From NCBI GenBank assembly GCA_963969395.1, contig OZ017796.1:31858243-31922242 (forward strand): a stretch of DNA of 64,000 nucleotides, written 5' to 3'. Positions 25,706-38,400 of the stretch are shown here, piece after piece. The position numbers and the translations under genes are program-made. Under the pieces are notes generated by a model. The model had not been told where the DNA came from and searched no databases. It saw only the letters and a list, made by a program, of their open reading frames with translations. The DNA comes from Pseudoscleropodium purum. Its lineage: Eukaryota; Streptophyta; Bryopsida; Hypnales; Brachytheciaceae. Numbering within the stretch: position 1 is the first letter of the stretch; every line of letters starts with the position of its first letter.

Positions 25706-25713
25706 TATTTAAG
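25706..25713 (+). promoter_or_regulatory. TATA-like box of the lectin receptor kinase
   Basis: TATTTAAG lies 56 bp upstream of the ATG at 25762. This would place the transcription start near 25738 and leave a leader of about 25 bases. The motif is seen; its use is inferred. Confidence 0.4.
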
Positions 25714-25761
25714 CTGTACAGTGCATGTGAGCATTGGGCTTGTAGAACAAGATAGCACAGA

Positions 25762-28031
25762 ATGAACCTCATCTATTTCCTCCTGTTTGTGTTTCTTCGC
25801 TCAGTTGCCAGCGAAGACACGCAACTCGCCTTCCATTCTTTCTCAACTGAAGATGATAACTTCATAACTTTTGGAGATGCTGCACGCAATGGCGCCAATG
25901 GTACTTACTTCGTCAACGGGCGCACCACGCAGTCGCGAGGGACTTGTGGAGTGCTGTTGTATGGGAAGAAGGTGCGCATCCAGGATGTCGCAACTGGGAG
26001 AGTTGCTTCGTTCAGCACCTCTTTCTCATTCACATTCGACGCTTTGGGCTTACCTCGGGATAACAGCAGATCTTCCAGGGACAAGGAGGTGAACGGAATG
26101 GCCTTCATTTTCAGCAGGGACACGATGCTTGCAAATATGCAACACATCATGTCCGAACCAGGGAAGTCTAATGCATGTTGGAGTCCTCTCCATCCAAACC
26201 ATCCAAACCATAGATACTCTCGTCCATGCGTTGTTATTGTTTTTGGCATGGGGAGGTACGACCCTGATTTTGAAGACGCCAGCATCAGCTACATCAGGGT
26301 GGGAAAATCTAGTGACTTCAAGTATGATCTTGCAGCATACACGCACAACCTCTGTGGCAACGACACCTACTGCTCATATTTCTCCGACGGGGAAATCTTC
26401 ACAGCTTGGATTGATTTCAATAGCTCATCTCGGACACTCGAAGTGCGGCTGGCGAGTGGGTCCAACCCCAGCGTGAAGATGCCCCTGGAACCTCTGCTGC
26501 GCATTCCCAACTACAGATTGCCCGAGATGCTTCGAGACTATGGGTACCTCACGTTTTGGGGAGCCTCTAGAGTCCAACGCCTGGAAGTGCATGAGCTCTT
26601 ATCCTGGAGCTTCTTCAGTACTGAGATTCCAGAGTCTAATGTCCCTCACTCCCAATTCCTGATGCACGTTTCAAAGCCCAGAAGATGGACTGGTATTGTC
26701 ACAGGATTTTTGGGAATGGTCGTAGCCCCTGCTGTCGTGATTCTCTGGTGTATCTCTCGACTTCGGAGCCCATCCAGAAGTTACCGCTATACACCTCTTG
26801 GCCACAGCACACGTCCACATATGTTCTCATACGCAGAGCTCCGGATGGCCACCCACAACTTTGATGAAAGAAATTTGCTCGGCAAAGGCGGCTCGGGGTC
26901 TGTGTACAAAGGATCCTTTGAAACTCCGAGTGGTGTCCATTTTGTTGCAGTGAAACAAATCAATTTCTCGGAGCCCAGGCGGGCGGAGTCTCTCTTTCAA
27001 GCCGAAGTGGCCAGTCTCGGTCAAATTCGGCACCGGAATGTGGTGCAGTTGCAGGGCTGGTGCCAAGAGAAAGGTCGCCTGCTCTTGGTTTACGACTTCA
27101 TGCCCAATGGAAGCCTCAACGAATGGCTTCACACAAGTGCCAATTGGGTCTCTCTTTGAAACTACGGCATTCCATTTTGGAGGGCGTGGGTTCAGCTTTG
27201 GAATACTTGCATGAGGATTGTTCTAATTGTGTTTTGTACCGAGACATCAAGTCCCGCAATGTGTTGTTGGATGCGGATTTCAAAGCACATTTGGGAGACT
27301 TTGGCCTTGCCCGCTTGATGGATCACCACAAGTTGGACCAAACCACTTTGGCAGGGACTTTGGGCTACATGGCTCCCGAGTTGCTGTACACGGGCAAAGC
27401 AACCAAGGAATCGGATGTTTATAGTTTTGGCATTTTGGTGCTTGAAGTTGTGTGTGGAAGGCATCCCTTGGATATGCGAGCATTAGAACTAGAGGATCTT
27501 GTGTTGTTGCACATGGTTTGGCAAGCTCATGAAGGTGGGTCACTTCTCAATGTGGTTGATCCAAGATTGTTTCAAACTCTTCAACCTTTATGGTTCACAC
27601 CACATCAAGAGGATGAGGTCACAGATGCAATAGAACTTCCTCCATTATCTTTGGACTCTAACATAATTATTGATAGCAATGTGCAAGAGACCTCAATGAT
27701 TATGGATGTAGATGTTGAAGTTTGTACAACTATGGTTGTAGATCTCCTTTGTTTGGGTCTCTTTTGTTGCCTTCCCATTCCGAAAGCCCGACCATCCATG
27801 GGACAAGTGAATAGAATATTGCAAGAAATAAGGAATATAAAGAATCTATCTACCATTTCTAATGTAGCAATGCCTTTCCTACCAACCAACAAGCCTTTGG
27901 GAGTCTACCATTCATTGGAATTCTCCCAAACTTGTCTAAATTTGAGCTCTAGTAGTCCTCTAATTTTAGAAGCTCATATCAAGTTGCTTGTAGATAATTC
28001 TTCTTTTTGCAATTTTCATAAAGATGATTAA
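25762..28031 (+). CDS. L-type lectin receptor-like kinase with a frame break in the kinase domain
   Basis: Intronless, as usual for this family. Residues 1-17 form a signal peptide (MNLIYFLLFVFLRSVAS). A legume-lectin domain follows to about 285 (FSTSFSFTFDALG, NGMAFIFS). A transmembrane segment lies near 309-332. The Ser/Thr kinase starts about residue 365 with the glycine loop LGKGGSGSVYKG and lysine motif VAVK (~397). The first frame stops at 27157-27159, after NEWLHTSANWVSL. The kinase continues at once in the -1 frame (LKLRHSILEGVGSALEYLH) with the catalytic loop YRDIKSRNVLLD, DFGLARL and APE motifs, to a stop at 28029-28031. This looks like a one-base loss in the ctctttgaaa run near 27150, or an assembly error. 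The usual HRD is YRD. An acidic insertion of about 40 residues precedes the final kinase helix. Such kinases sense extracellular ligands at the plasma membrane; if the break is real, the receptor lacks its catalytic lobe. Confidence 0.85.
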
Positions 28032-28869
28032 TTATTTTTTATATTATTTGGCATGGACACATTTGAGATTGACTTTTTTATGAGGCCTAGATTATCATAT
28101 GTATAGTTTGAGACAAAGATATATAATTGTAAATTCATCAAGTGTATTTGTTGAATAGAGTCTTAATAGTGGTGTTGAAGAGGATTTCAATTAAAAGTGG
28201 CATATTCATTGTTATAGGCCTAAATGTTGAAGTGATAATATGAAATATATTTTTAAACCTACAATTTGTAGGTTTGAACATGATTGATAGTCATGCAAAA
28301 TCTTATTTTTTATCTTCTACTATTGAAAATGAGTCAATGAGCACAAATTTGCTTGTGTGAAGATCCTCCAACAAACCAATATTTGGTAACATTCCAATGT
28401 CTTGTAGGAAAATAGATAAAGATGAAAGATAAATTTATAAAAAGACTATCAAGTGAATTTAAGACCTATTCAAACCTTTAATGCCATGAGTTTGGCATGT
28501 GGATCTCTTCAATATTTCACACAACAAACTGCAATGTGATTTTCAATTCTATAGCTTTGTGTATGGTACCTATTAGCATATCCACTATTCGATACATTCC
28601 ATATCAAATAATTCATTAAAGTTGACAAATGAGATTTGGGAGAACTATGCTTCAGGTTGTTTTTTTCAGATTTTTGAATTCAACGAGGAGGCGATATTTA
28701 TGGCTCATTCGGAGTAGCTGTGGCGACTTGTTTGCCCAGTCAGCAGTTTGCTTGTGGTGATGTATCCTTGGTTGTGAGAGATTTTTTTGGCAATTCTTTG
28801 AAATCCAAGCTTGTGACATGATTTCTGAAGCAATAAGCACCTGCCCATGAGAGTCAGCACCCCCATTTT

Positions 28870-29160
28870 CCAATGGTCAAACCTCTTGATCTTGACAACA
28901 ATTGCAAAAAATCGCATTTTAACCCTTGAACGCCAAGGCAGATGTTTTGTGTCCAATGGATGATATGGAATCGAACTATGTAGGATAGAAGTGCAACTAT
29001 CCATCCTCAAAATTTGTTTGGGAAAGGGAAAATCTTTTACAATAGTTTGACTTGCAATGACTACTTTTGCAATTTTGGAGTCTAGTGATTCACACGGTAA
29101 TAGAAAAGGATGATTTCGAGGGTCACCCCTTTGGGATTTAAGAGTTAACTTCATAGGCCA
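28870..29160. repeat. Dispersed repeat, copy 1 (inverted relative to 34.6 kb)
   Basis: Contains an aacccttgaacgccaaggca block, a ccatcctcaaaatttgtttg block, a tgacttgcaatgactac block and a gggtcacccctttgg end. The same blocks occur in the same order at 34600-34790, with one end differing, and in diverged form at about 49370-49570. An open frame on the minus strand (28705-29154) has no recognisable motif. Confidence 0.55.
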
Positions 29161-29304
29161 AAATTGTCATTCCTATACCTCTAGATCTTACGGTTACTTC
29201 AACAATGCTTAGTCACAACAATGCTCCCTACAATGTTCCTACAAATTCCTTAGCATTTTACGCCTCTTAGCAATTCAGTAATGTGTCCAAACACTCTAGG
29301 GCTA

Positions 29305-30775
29305 ACCCCTAAAGCACTAAATTGCTTCTTTTTTGGCAACATAGTAATTTTGGGCAGCCCACTACGAACAAAAAAATTATTTATTTTTGCTGAAATTTTC
29401 ACACAACATTTACCCAAGGAGTAGCTTCAAGGCCCAACAATTTTCATAACTTTTGACTGCATGGTTAAAAAGTTATTGCATGATATGTCATTTTATTGCT
29501 CGGCAGCTAGTCCAAAAATTTCTTTAAAAACTACTCTCGTAAGAAATAAAAATTTGAAATTGATTTCCTATATTTATATACACTTGGAAAGCTTGAATCA
29601 TTCCATTTTGACTAATGAGATAAAAGTTATGAAGAGTTTTAGATTGCGAGCAATTATGGAATCTCTATTCTAAAATAAACTTTGAAGTCCTTTATTTAAC
29701 TCAATTTTCAATATTTTTGAAAAAAAAATAAATCATAGGATGTAATTTGTTTATTACAATGTATTGAAAGAAGCACACAGCCTCGTGCATCTAACCCCCT
29801 GCTACCAAATAAACCCAAACCATTGATTATTTTAAGAAAAAATTAAAATCCCTTTCAATGGCTATTGATCTGATTTTACGAACATGAATGGTGATGAATG
29901 TGGTTTGTTGATTCTACTAACAACAACCATCAATGGAGTGCCGGGTGCCATTGATCCGGATTTGGATACAAATGTGGACATACATATGGGATATGGTTAC
30001 AGAATATGGATACATATACGAGTAAATATACAAATAGTATATGGGATACATATATCGTACGGGATATGGTATGGAAATTTATCTTATATCAAATGCCACC
30101 CCCACCCTCACCTCAAAATTTCAAAGTGAAGGGATGAGAGTGGGTTCCAAATAAAAATTAAATTAATTTTTAATTAACTTAACACCTCGAGGGATTAATA
30201 ATCAAAAATTCATTTTGAGCTCATTGTGACGACAATGAGTTGAAAAGATGCAAAGTTGCCTCAACCTTCACTATCATTACAATATTCACTATTTATTATA
30301 ATATTACAACCATTGGAATTGAAAATTTTCAATTCCATAATTAAATTCTTATCAATTTAGTATTATGAATCATTCTCTTATTCTTTCCACTTACAATTTT
30401 TTTCCTATATGTTGTATAATTCTAAATTATTTGAAATTTTTCTAGCATATAACCAACTTGCCTTGAAGAACAAATTCAAAGAGTAATCACCATTTTAGAC
30501 ATTTTTTCATACAAATGTGACCTTGTGAAGTGCAGCTGCTTGATTTTTTGCATGGCCACAAAAAGAAAATTTGTCAATTCAAACACTAATATATATCTTG
30601 CCATTGACACAGTGGAAAATTCTAAATTCTTTTCCACATCTTTTCAAACTAATATACAACAAGATCCTATGGTTACATGTGTCCAAAAATATTATTTTCC
30701 TAAAATTTGGTACTTGTACTATAAATGGTAGTTTTGGAGCATTTTGGGTGAAAACATAGTCAAAACTTATGAATT
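29305..30775. mobile_element. Family I copy D, inverted orientation, carrying an insertion
   Basis: Starts ACCCCTAAAGCACTAAATTGC after TA at 29303-29304 and runs in the opposite orientation to copies B and C. For example, the cttttccacatcttttcaaa block at about 30630 is the complement of the gatgtggaaaa block. The right end is degenerate near 30770. Without the roughly 540 bp insertion at 29757-30298 its length would be about 930 bp, like its relatives. Confidence 0.65.
29757..30298. mobile_element. Insertion of about 540 bp inside copy D
   Basis: Copy D is interrupted where copies B and C read continuously. The break is flanked by ttattacaat (29751-29760) and ttattataat (30293-30302), a likely target duplication with one mismatch. 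The insert holds an ATATGG/GGATAC-rich patch (29980-30080) and no coding capacity. Its class is unknown. Confidence 0.45.
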
Positions 30776-31136
30776 TTATTTTAAGGACAATGAAGGTAAA
30801 CTAAAATATATGAAGTCATTTTTTGAACTCAATTTTTAAAAATTTTGCATAAAAACAAAAATATAGGATTCAATTCTTTTACTAAAACCCAAAGTACTTT
30901 AGAATCAATTTGAGACCTAATATGGAGTATACTTTTAATATTAGAACTAATAGTTCAAAAAATATTTAAGTTACTATTGCATTGCTCCTTTAAAGCATAC
31001 TATATTACAACAACTATACAATAAAGGCCTTATTTGTTAAAATGAAACAATCTATACATTTTGAGACTTCAATCCTAAAAAAATTATTGTGATTTTATTG
31101 TCGAGTCAACGATAGATAATCTATGTAACCTTTTGG

Positions 31137-31170
<34 letters not shown>

Positions 31171-32681
31171 AGTGGATGGTAGAATTGAGACTAGACTTTA
31201 TCTAAATATAACAAATATGACCTTAATACATTGTAATGATTCATAGTACAAGGGGTAGTCTAAAAGAGGGGAGGATTGTGTATGTATATAGATAGGAATA
31301 TTTTCTTAGGTAGGAGCTATCATTGAGCTATACCCTAAACTCTAAACTTTGAAAATAGTCTATTTGCCTGTATATTTTGTAAGATTTTAGGACCTTGAAC
31401 CACTGCATTTGTAAATGCATAAGCCAAGTTTTAGCCAATAATAATACTTGTGGGTTTTATAATAATATTTGTCGGTTTTTTAGTTTTTGTGTTTTTTCTC
31501 ATATTAAACATGTATGATTCATTTGTATAATTTGTTTCTATAAATTGTTTGATATATGATGTCTGTATATGTGCTATTTGTGTGGGTTGTATTTAATAGT
31601 AGTCAAAGTGTACAAATTGTATTGATCCACCCTAAAAGTATGTATAATTTTTGAATTACTATAAGACATGTTTAAATGCCTCAAATTTTAATTTGAACTA
31701 CAATAGGGTCTAGGAAAATGGGCAAACAGTTGAAGTAGAAAAAAATAGGGACACGTCTATTGTGCAATAATAGCTAAATTTACCCCCCACCCCTGAAATA
31801 AAAAGTTTTGATGCAAGTATATATAGATTATAAAGTATAGTGAAGTACTAAGGACTAGAGCATTTCTTCCATTCACATTTGCAATTCCCAATTTCTTAAA
31901 AAAGTTATTAGTGATTTTCTTTCACTTAGTAACACCTTCTACTTATAATTTTTTTTTAAGATGAATATGAAAAAAATTTAGTTAAATTTTTGTACATATA
32001 TTTTCAATCTAATTTTCAACATATTGAATAAAACACACAAGTTATGGGACATATGCATTTTTTCTAAGAATGTTGAAAGACAAAACTTCACCTTTTTGAA
32101 GGGCTTTTCCTAGCTTTTGAAGTTTAGGTACATTGAACCTGCAATTGATGGAGCTATTCACTCTAAAATTTTGGAAGATTATACTTGAACAAGTTAACTA
32201 AAAGATCTTATGGTTGGATTTGTGAAGATTTTAGCTTTGTTTCAAAGATGAGTATTTTGAAGTAATATTGGTCCTCTAAACATTCAGAAACTTTAGGAAG
32301 TTAAGTAACCAACTACAAAATAAGGTCAAATTTTTGCATTATTACTGGATTGGAATAATAAGGGAGGTAGTTTGATTGCGACTACTTCAGTGAGAAAAGT
32401 AGCGATTGGAGTGAGGTATCACCACCTAAATTTGTTTGAATGAGCATTTGAGCATAAATAAGCATTTGAATATGGTTCCTATTGTAGAATTTCTTAAATT
32501 ATTTTGTTGAGGATGAAAAGAGTTTTAGATTCCTTATGGATAAGCTATGAATGATCAAAATGCTTAAAATATGTGTGTCAAAAATCATCCCTAGGCTTTT
32601 GTGAATAGAAGTTATACAATTTAAGCAAAATTTTGTTAAGAATCAATATGAGAATTGAGTAACAATTAGATGTAATTTCCT
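30776..32681. other. AT-rich intergenic DNA
   Basis: No gene seen. It contains a (TA)14 run at 31141-31168 and otherwise AT-rich unique-looking sequence. Confidence 0.55.
31141..31168. repeat. (TA)14 microsatellite
   Basis: Uninterrupted TA dinucleotides. Confidence 0.95.
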
Positions 32682-33545
32682 TAATCCTTGATGTCCCAAG
32701 GCCTTTTCTCCATCAAATTCCACTTAAAACTGTCATTTCTATTGCAAAGTGCAAAAAACTTAAATTTTTTTTAGATATCTAGTCATAGGATTTTGTAATA
32801 GATTGGTATGAGAATGTATGAAAGAAGTTTCAAAAACTTTGATAGTGTGGATTGCAAGATATTTATGTTTGAAGTAAAGAAATTGATTTTCTTAAGACTT
32901 TGAATATTCTTATCTTAAATTTTTTGCACCACACATGCTAGATTTAAAAATATTTACGTTGAAGAATTGAAGTGAAAGTCTAGGAAAAACATTTCAAAAA
33001 AATACACCTAATTTTCATTCTTTAAAATATTGTTAAGTTAAAGTAGATACAAGATTGAATGAAAAAAATACATCATTAATAGCTCTAATATAGAATTGTA
33101 AAAACAATAATCCCAATGGTTAGATTGTTCTAGTAAGCAAATTTGACCTTATTAAACAATTTTTTTGAAAAATAATAAAAATATATTTGTAAATGAATCC
33201 AATAGGTTATTTTTTGGGAGAAGATGCTTAGTTACTTGAAAAACAAGCCATTGTCCATAACTTTTTCATCACTAGTCCAAATAGCCAATGAATCAAATCT
33301 AGCCTTATAGACAAAAATACTTTCAATTAAAATTTTGAAAATTTTATTTTGACTTTTTGTCATTTTTTATACTATCCAATGAATGCCATTTGGGACTTAT
33401 TGTGGCATAATTTTTTATTTGGGGCACCAATTGAAAATTATACTCTTAGAAAGCTAATGTGTTTTCCTATCTTCAAAACAAATTTAAAAAAAATTATGAT
33501 GAAAAATTGAGACTATAAGAGCCTATCATCATTTACCTCTAAACT
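32682..33545. mobile_element. Family I copy E, degenerate
   Basis: The interior follows copy A (a cttaaaactgtcatttctattgc block near the left end; gtggattgcaagatattta in the middle; cttagaaagctaatgtgttt near the right). The terminal inverted repeats are decayed: left ATCCTTGATGTCCCAAGG, right not recognisable. Ends are approximate. Confidence 0.5.
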
Positions 33546-35429
33546 TGATTGGAGGCAAATGAAAGAATTCATCACATTGTTCAACTAGATTGATTGTTTT
33601 CAAAAGTGAAAGGAAGGAGGTAGAATATTTTATTGTTTATAACCACTAGAATTTCAACATATAAGTTTCAAAGGTTAAAAAAATTGGATTTCTAAAATCC
33701 ATGTCAAGTCAATAAAATTAACTAGTACAATTCACCTTAGTTTATTCCTAAGTGATCCACAATGTGTTTATCTTTTTGATGAATTGTATTAATTTTGTTC
33801 ACAATGTGTTGCATGAAATGCTCGGGTGTTCCAATTGGAGCAATAGATTCAATATAGCTAAATGACCATACTATTAATACACCTATAATCACCACTTCTT
33901 GCAATTCAACAATAAGTGTTTGGAATTTGGATTGATGAAGTATGGGGTTTTTTTGGCATGCAAAACAAAAGCAGCATACTTTAGTGTGCTTATGTGAAAG
34001 TATAGACATATGGTCCAAAAATAAAGAGATATTTAGGCCTCTAAAGTTCACTTTGATTGAGCATCAATAATTGACAACATCCCCAATTATAAATGATATA
34101 AATTTATTGAACAAGAAGAAATTCAATGAACATCTAAATGGTAGATTCAACAAATGACATTCTATGACTTTTAACAATTTATCATGCATTCCTTTACCAT
34201 TTGTGCTTATACCAACTTAAGAGGATGATATTTTAGAAAAGTTGTTAATGGGTGCTCATATCTTCATGAACATGAATGCTCCATGCTCATCAAGGGAAAT
34301 TATTAAAATGTTTTGAAGGGTCAATACCACTTGATATAAGGTGAGTATGATGACACTTGTGGGACACCCTACTATATCCTGAAAACATTGGAAGGACAAA
34401 AAGTGTTAGATGAATGACTTTCTATGAAATTGTAGTAACAAATCATCCATTTCAATCTAGTAATTGACACAACATCCTTCCAAGATTAGTGGCATGTCCA
34501 TCAAGTAGGATAATTGTATTAGGAGATTTTTCCAAACATTGACAAAAAGAATGACAACCTAAGATTCGTATTCTAAAATGAATAGACATTAACCCTTAGT
34601 CACCAAAGGGGTGACCCTCAAAATCACCCTTTTCTATTACTATGTGAATCACTAGCCTCCAAAATTGCAAATGTAGTCATTGCAAGTCAAAATACTATAG
34701 ATCTCCCCTTTCCAAAACAAATTTTGAGGATGAATAGTTAGTCATCCATCATACACAAAACATCCACCTTGGCATTCAAGGGTTAAATCGTGGCACAAAT
34801 TAGGTGCAATTATCCTACTTTATCCTTCAATGCAGGAGCCCCATAATCTGAAACTAAGGAAATTCTTAGTCTGCTCTATTTTGGAGTTGATCAATATGAT
34901 TTCATTACTTCGCTATACTGACTTCTACTGTCTTACCTTTCTGTCTTCCACTACCTAAGCCCAGAGAGCGTATGGAAGCAAACACAAGTTCTGGTTGAAT
35001 ATTTGAAAAAATTGAATGTTGGCGGACATTGAGGACAACTGAAATGACTACTGTGAAACTTCGCATCCCCACAACGTGAGAATAATCAAAATGCAAAAAT
35101 CTGAACTTCAAGTCAACTGAAAAGAAAAAGGGTAATGTAAAAAATAGAATTCTGGAACAAAAATGGCAACATCAACCGATGAAGGAACCCCCATTGAACT
35201 TGTTGAAGGAGGATTGGAGAAGAAAGATGCTAAAAGTAGAATCTACCACCATAAGACTACCTGGTGAAAAATTGATAGAACTTTCAAGTCTACTACTGCA
35301 GGTCACTCAAGGAGATTACAAAGGCACTTTGTCGTGCCTTAACCATAGAACGTGAAGACTAAAATGTATGAATGATCAAGATACTCATTACGTATCCTGG
35401 AAAAGGGTCTAAATATGTAATGTCTCCAC
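33546..35429. other. Intergenic DNA downstream of RWA
   Basis: A minus-strand ORF at 33737-34051 (104 codons) is the only longer frame; its text is weakly protein-like and no family is recognised. The stretch 34600-34790 is copy 2 of the 28.9 kb dispersed repeat. From about 34800 the base composition rises towards the RWA 3' end, and the 3' untranslated region is probably here. Confidence 0.5.
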
Positions 35430-38400
35430 CTAAAAACCCTGCAAACAGCATTTAAAAAAGAGAATGTTAATTCTGAACGATAAGATATATGGTTTGCACG
35501 TTTCAAAGTATCCAAAGAGTTCTTTCAATTAAATAAAACTCTGAATGAATACAAAACAAGGTGTTATAGACGATCAAAAAGAGAAAATGTTTGAAGCAAT
35601 TCACGGGGCATACCAAGAGCTTTGGGAGGTGGATGGTGAGCTGAGCCGAAGCGTACAAAGTGATACATATAATTGCCCCAGCTGTAGCCATTTGGTACAG
35701 TCGTGCGTTGTCTTTGTGAGGGACAAAAGTATTTTTCAAGCGATTTGTCAACTCGAAAAATCGGTAGGATACCTGTCCCAGAATAGCATCCCAAATCCCA
35801 TATGCTTAACACATGTCCAAAATGATAAAGAAACAATTTTTGAAAATTGAAACTAGCCTTAACTTAAAAGCTCTCTAATGGAACATCGAATTTGTTTGTA
35901 CATAATTTACCAATATATAAATAGCAGTCGTGGCCATGAAGTTGAGCAATGGATAGTTGTGAATAAGGGAAAGCAGCAGTTTTGGTTGCCCATTCGACAC
36001 ACCAGTCCTGAGAGGCAAGCAATCACCAGTTTAGGACGCTGCCGCATTGGCCTGGTTCCCGCAGCGAAGTCTGAGAAATAACAGACAGAATACTGCAGCA
36101 TAAAGAGATACACTCGACAATTTCATGAACACACACTTGAAAGTTTGCTTACCTGAGCCATATGTGGAATTGCGAAATGTATGTCTCGAGTGTAATCTTC
36201 CCTAGCCACCTGTATCAAAACGTTAGTAACATACCAGGCAATCTACATTTCTCAGACCGTCCAAGGTGAACATATGGCAGACTCTAAACCGTATGAACTA
36301 GAAAAGACAAATAGGCATGTAAAATTACAGAGGGAAGGCACAATTATCAACAATCGTCAAAGGGTACTTACGCAAAGAGAGTAAGAGAGTAGTTGCGAAA
36401 TGATTGCGATACATTTCGAAGGACAAGATATGCTCTGCATTCGATTTAAAGTCAACAGAGTCGAGTCAATCACAAGTGCCTTGAATTACGATGGGACAGC
36501 GGAAATCCACCATAACCAGAGCAAGTAAGATTGCTGAATGGTCTACGTACAGATAATTTGTCAAAAAACATACAAACAACAAATCTTTGACAAAGACCCC
36601 AGGCGCAAAGGAGGACATCCCTGACAACAGAAGTGAGGTTAAGAAGGATGACATACGTGATAGGAATCCAAGATGTGTAAGGGTGCAGCTTGTTGTATGA
36701 AGCCTTGTCAAGAGTATAAATGTGAACATACCACAAATATCCCATCTGCAGTAATCATCACACTACGTTAAACAGAAGACAATTTCAGAATCTTTCCCCA
36801 TGACAACATTTCCATTTCCTTCAACAAAAATACCACGTTTCAGGGAAATTAAAGACTCCTTTTCCCAGCAACTTGAAACCAATTATTGCTCGCAAATTTT
36901 TTTAAACTTACAAGCAATGCTGTAGAGGTAAGAATAGCCTTAATGACACTTCTCATTTTGTACTCCATTTCGTCGATCCTTTCTAACCACCTCTCTACCT
37001 GCCAAAACAAAATTTAAAAGAGAGAATTAGAAGTGGGCTCCAAAGCCAATGCATCAGGCGCAATATCAAACCTCTCTTGGATTTTCAGAACTTCACCAGA
37101 ACAAGAACTGTGGCATCAAGACAAACTCATGCATACAAAGGTGTAAATACGTAACAGGTTTCCACAGAATGTTAGAACATACCGTAGGATGAAAATAGGC
37201 ATACAACATGCCGATGATCCAGATGTATCGATCCAGTCCTGATCTGAAGTGCCATTCGTACAGCAAGGTCGTCGGTTTTGTGGCCAATGGGTCTTGGTAC
37301 GCTGACCAAGGAACCAAAAAACATAATAAGCTAAAAACATATACAGACTGCATTCGGCTGACATGAACACCACAAACCCATTTTCATTTTCTTCAGGTAA
37401 AAATATCAGACATCCATGAACATGTTTCCCTGTTATACAGACTTCAGTCAGAAAGAACTACAAAATTACATGCAGAATGAAATCCTACAGTGGCTTCTCG
37501 GATACATTCCAAAATCTAAAACCTCGTCAATGTAAAATATTGTTAACGATAGACACAGCCATACAAACCATAGACATGCGGCAAATTGTGATATAAAACT
37601 ACATTTAAGACTTACCCAGAAGAAAAGTCAAAGGGCTCCAAAGGAGTTCAAATACGCCAGGAATCTCCCACACGATTACCACGACCAGAAACGAAAGAAA
37701 GATTTTAATTGCCATCACACTCGGCACCTCGTTATACTTGGAATAGATACCAAGGCACCCATACACCATGAGAGTGAAGAGAGTGTGCATTGGACAAATG
37801 TAGTAAAGCATGTAATCATTGTTCAGCACTATGCACGCAAAAAAGACCAGGAAGTTGAGCCGCCACATCATCTGTTACATCAACAGACCCCGTTAATGAC
37901 TTCATTTCTCAGAAATGAAAAAACAATATACGTCCCATGAATAGAATCATCAACGAAAAAATATTCAGTGAACTCAACATACCTGCGCAAAACGACCCAA
38001 GCTAAAATCTTTTCGAATATAATAGTACGAAAAATTGCCAAACCCCGTCATCCAGACGTAACAAGCTATGAACACCCGAATAGCATTGTAAAACTCCCTT
38101 GCTGCGAAGTAATGATACATAAGAAAAAGGACCTGCAGGGAGAACATTCAGAAGTTGCCATGAGATTAAGATAAGATTAACGCTGTCTCATCAAGCAAAT
38201 AGAGCGAGTGCCCTAAGTAGACATGTTAAACCAGCTCAGCATTTCTGGTCACTACAATACACAGGAACTTCATTTTGCAATCGAATAATGATCAATCATA
38301 CGGCTCAAAGAAAGAAACAAGATCTTCAATACGACCTCAACGAGGATACATAAATTTGTTTGGAGCACCGCCAATTGAACCTTGGAAAACGGTGCTCCGC

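Noticed and set aside
25905..26346. Antisense ORFs over the lectin domain
   Set aside because: Shadows of the sense coding sequence, which carries all family motifs.
28705..29154. Minus-strand ORF of 149 codons
   Set aside because: It overlaps a dispersed repeat whose other copies do not keep the frame.
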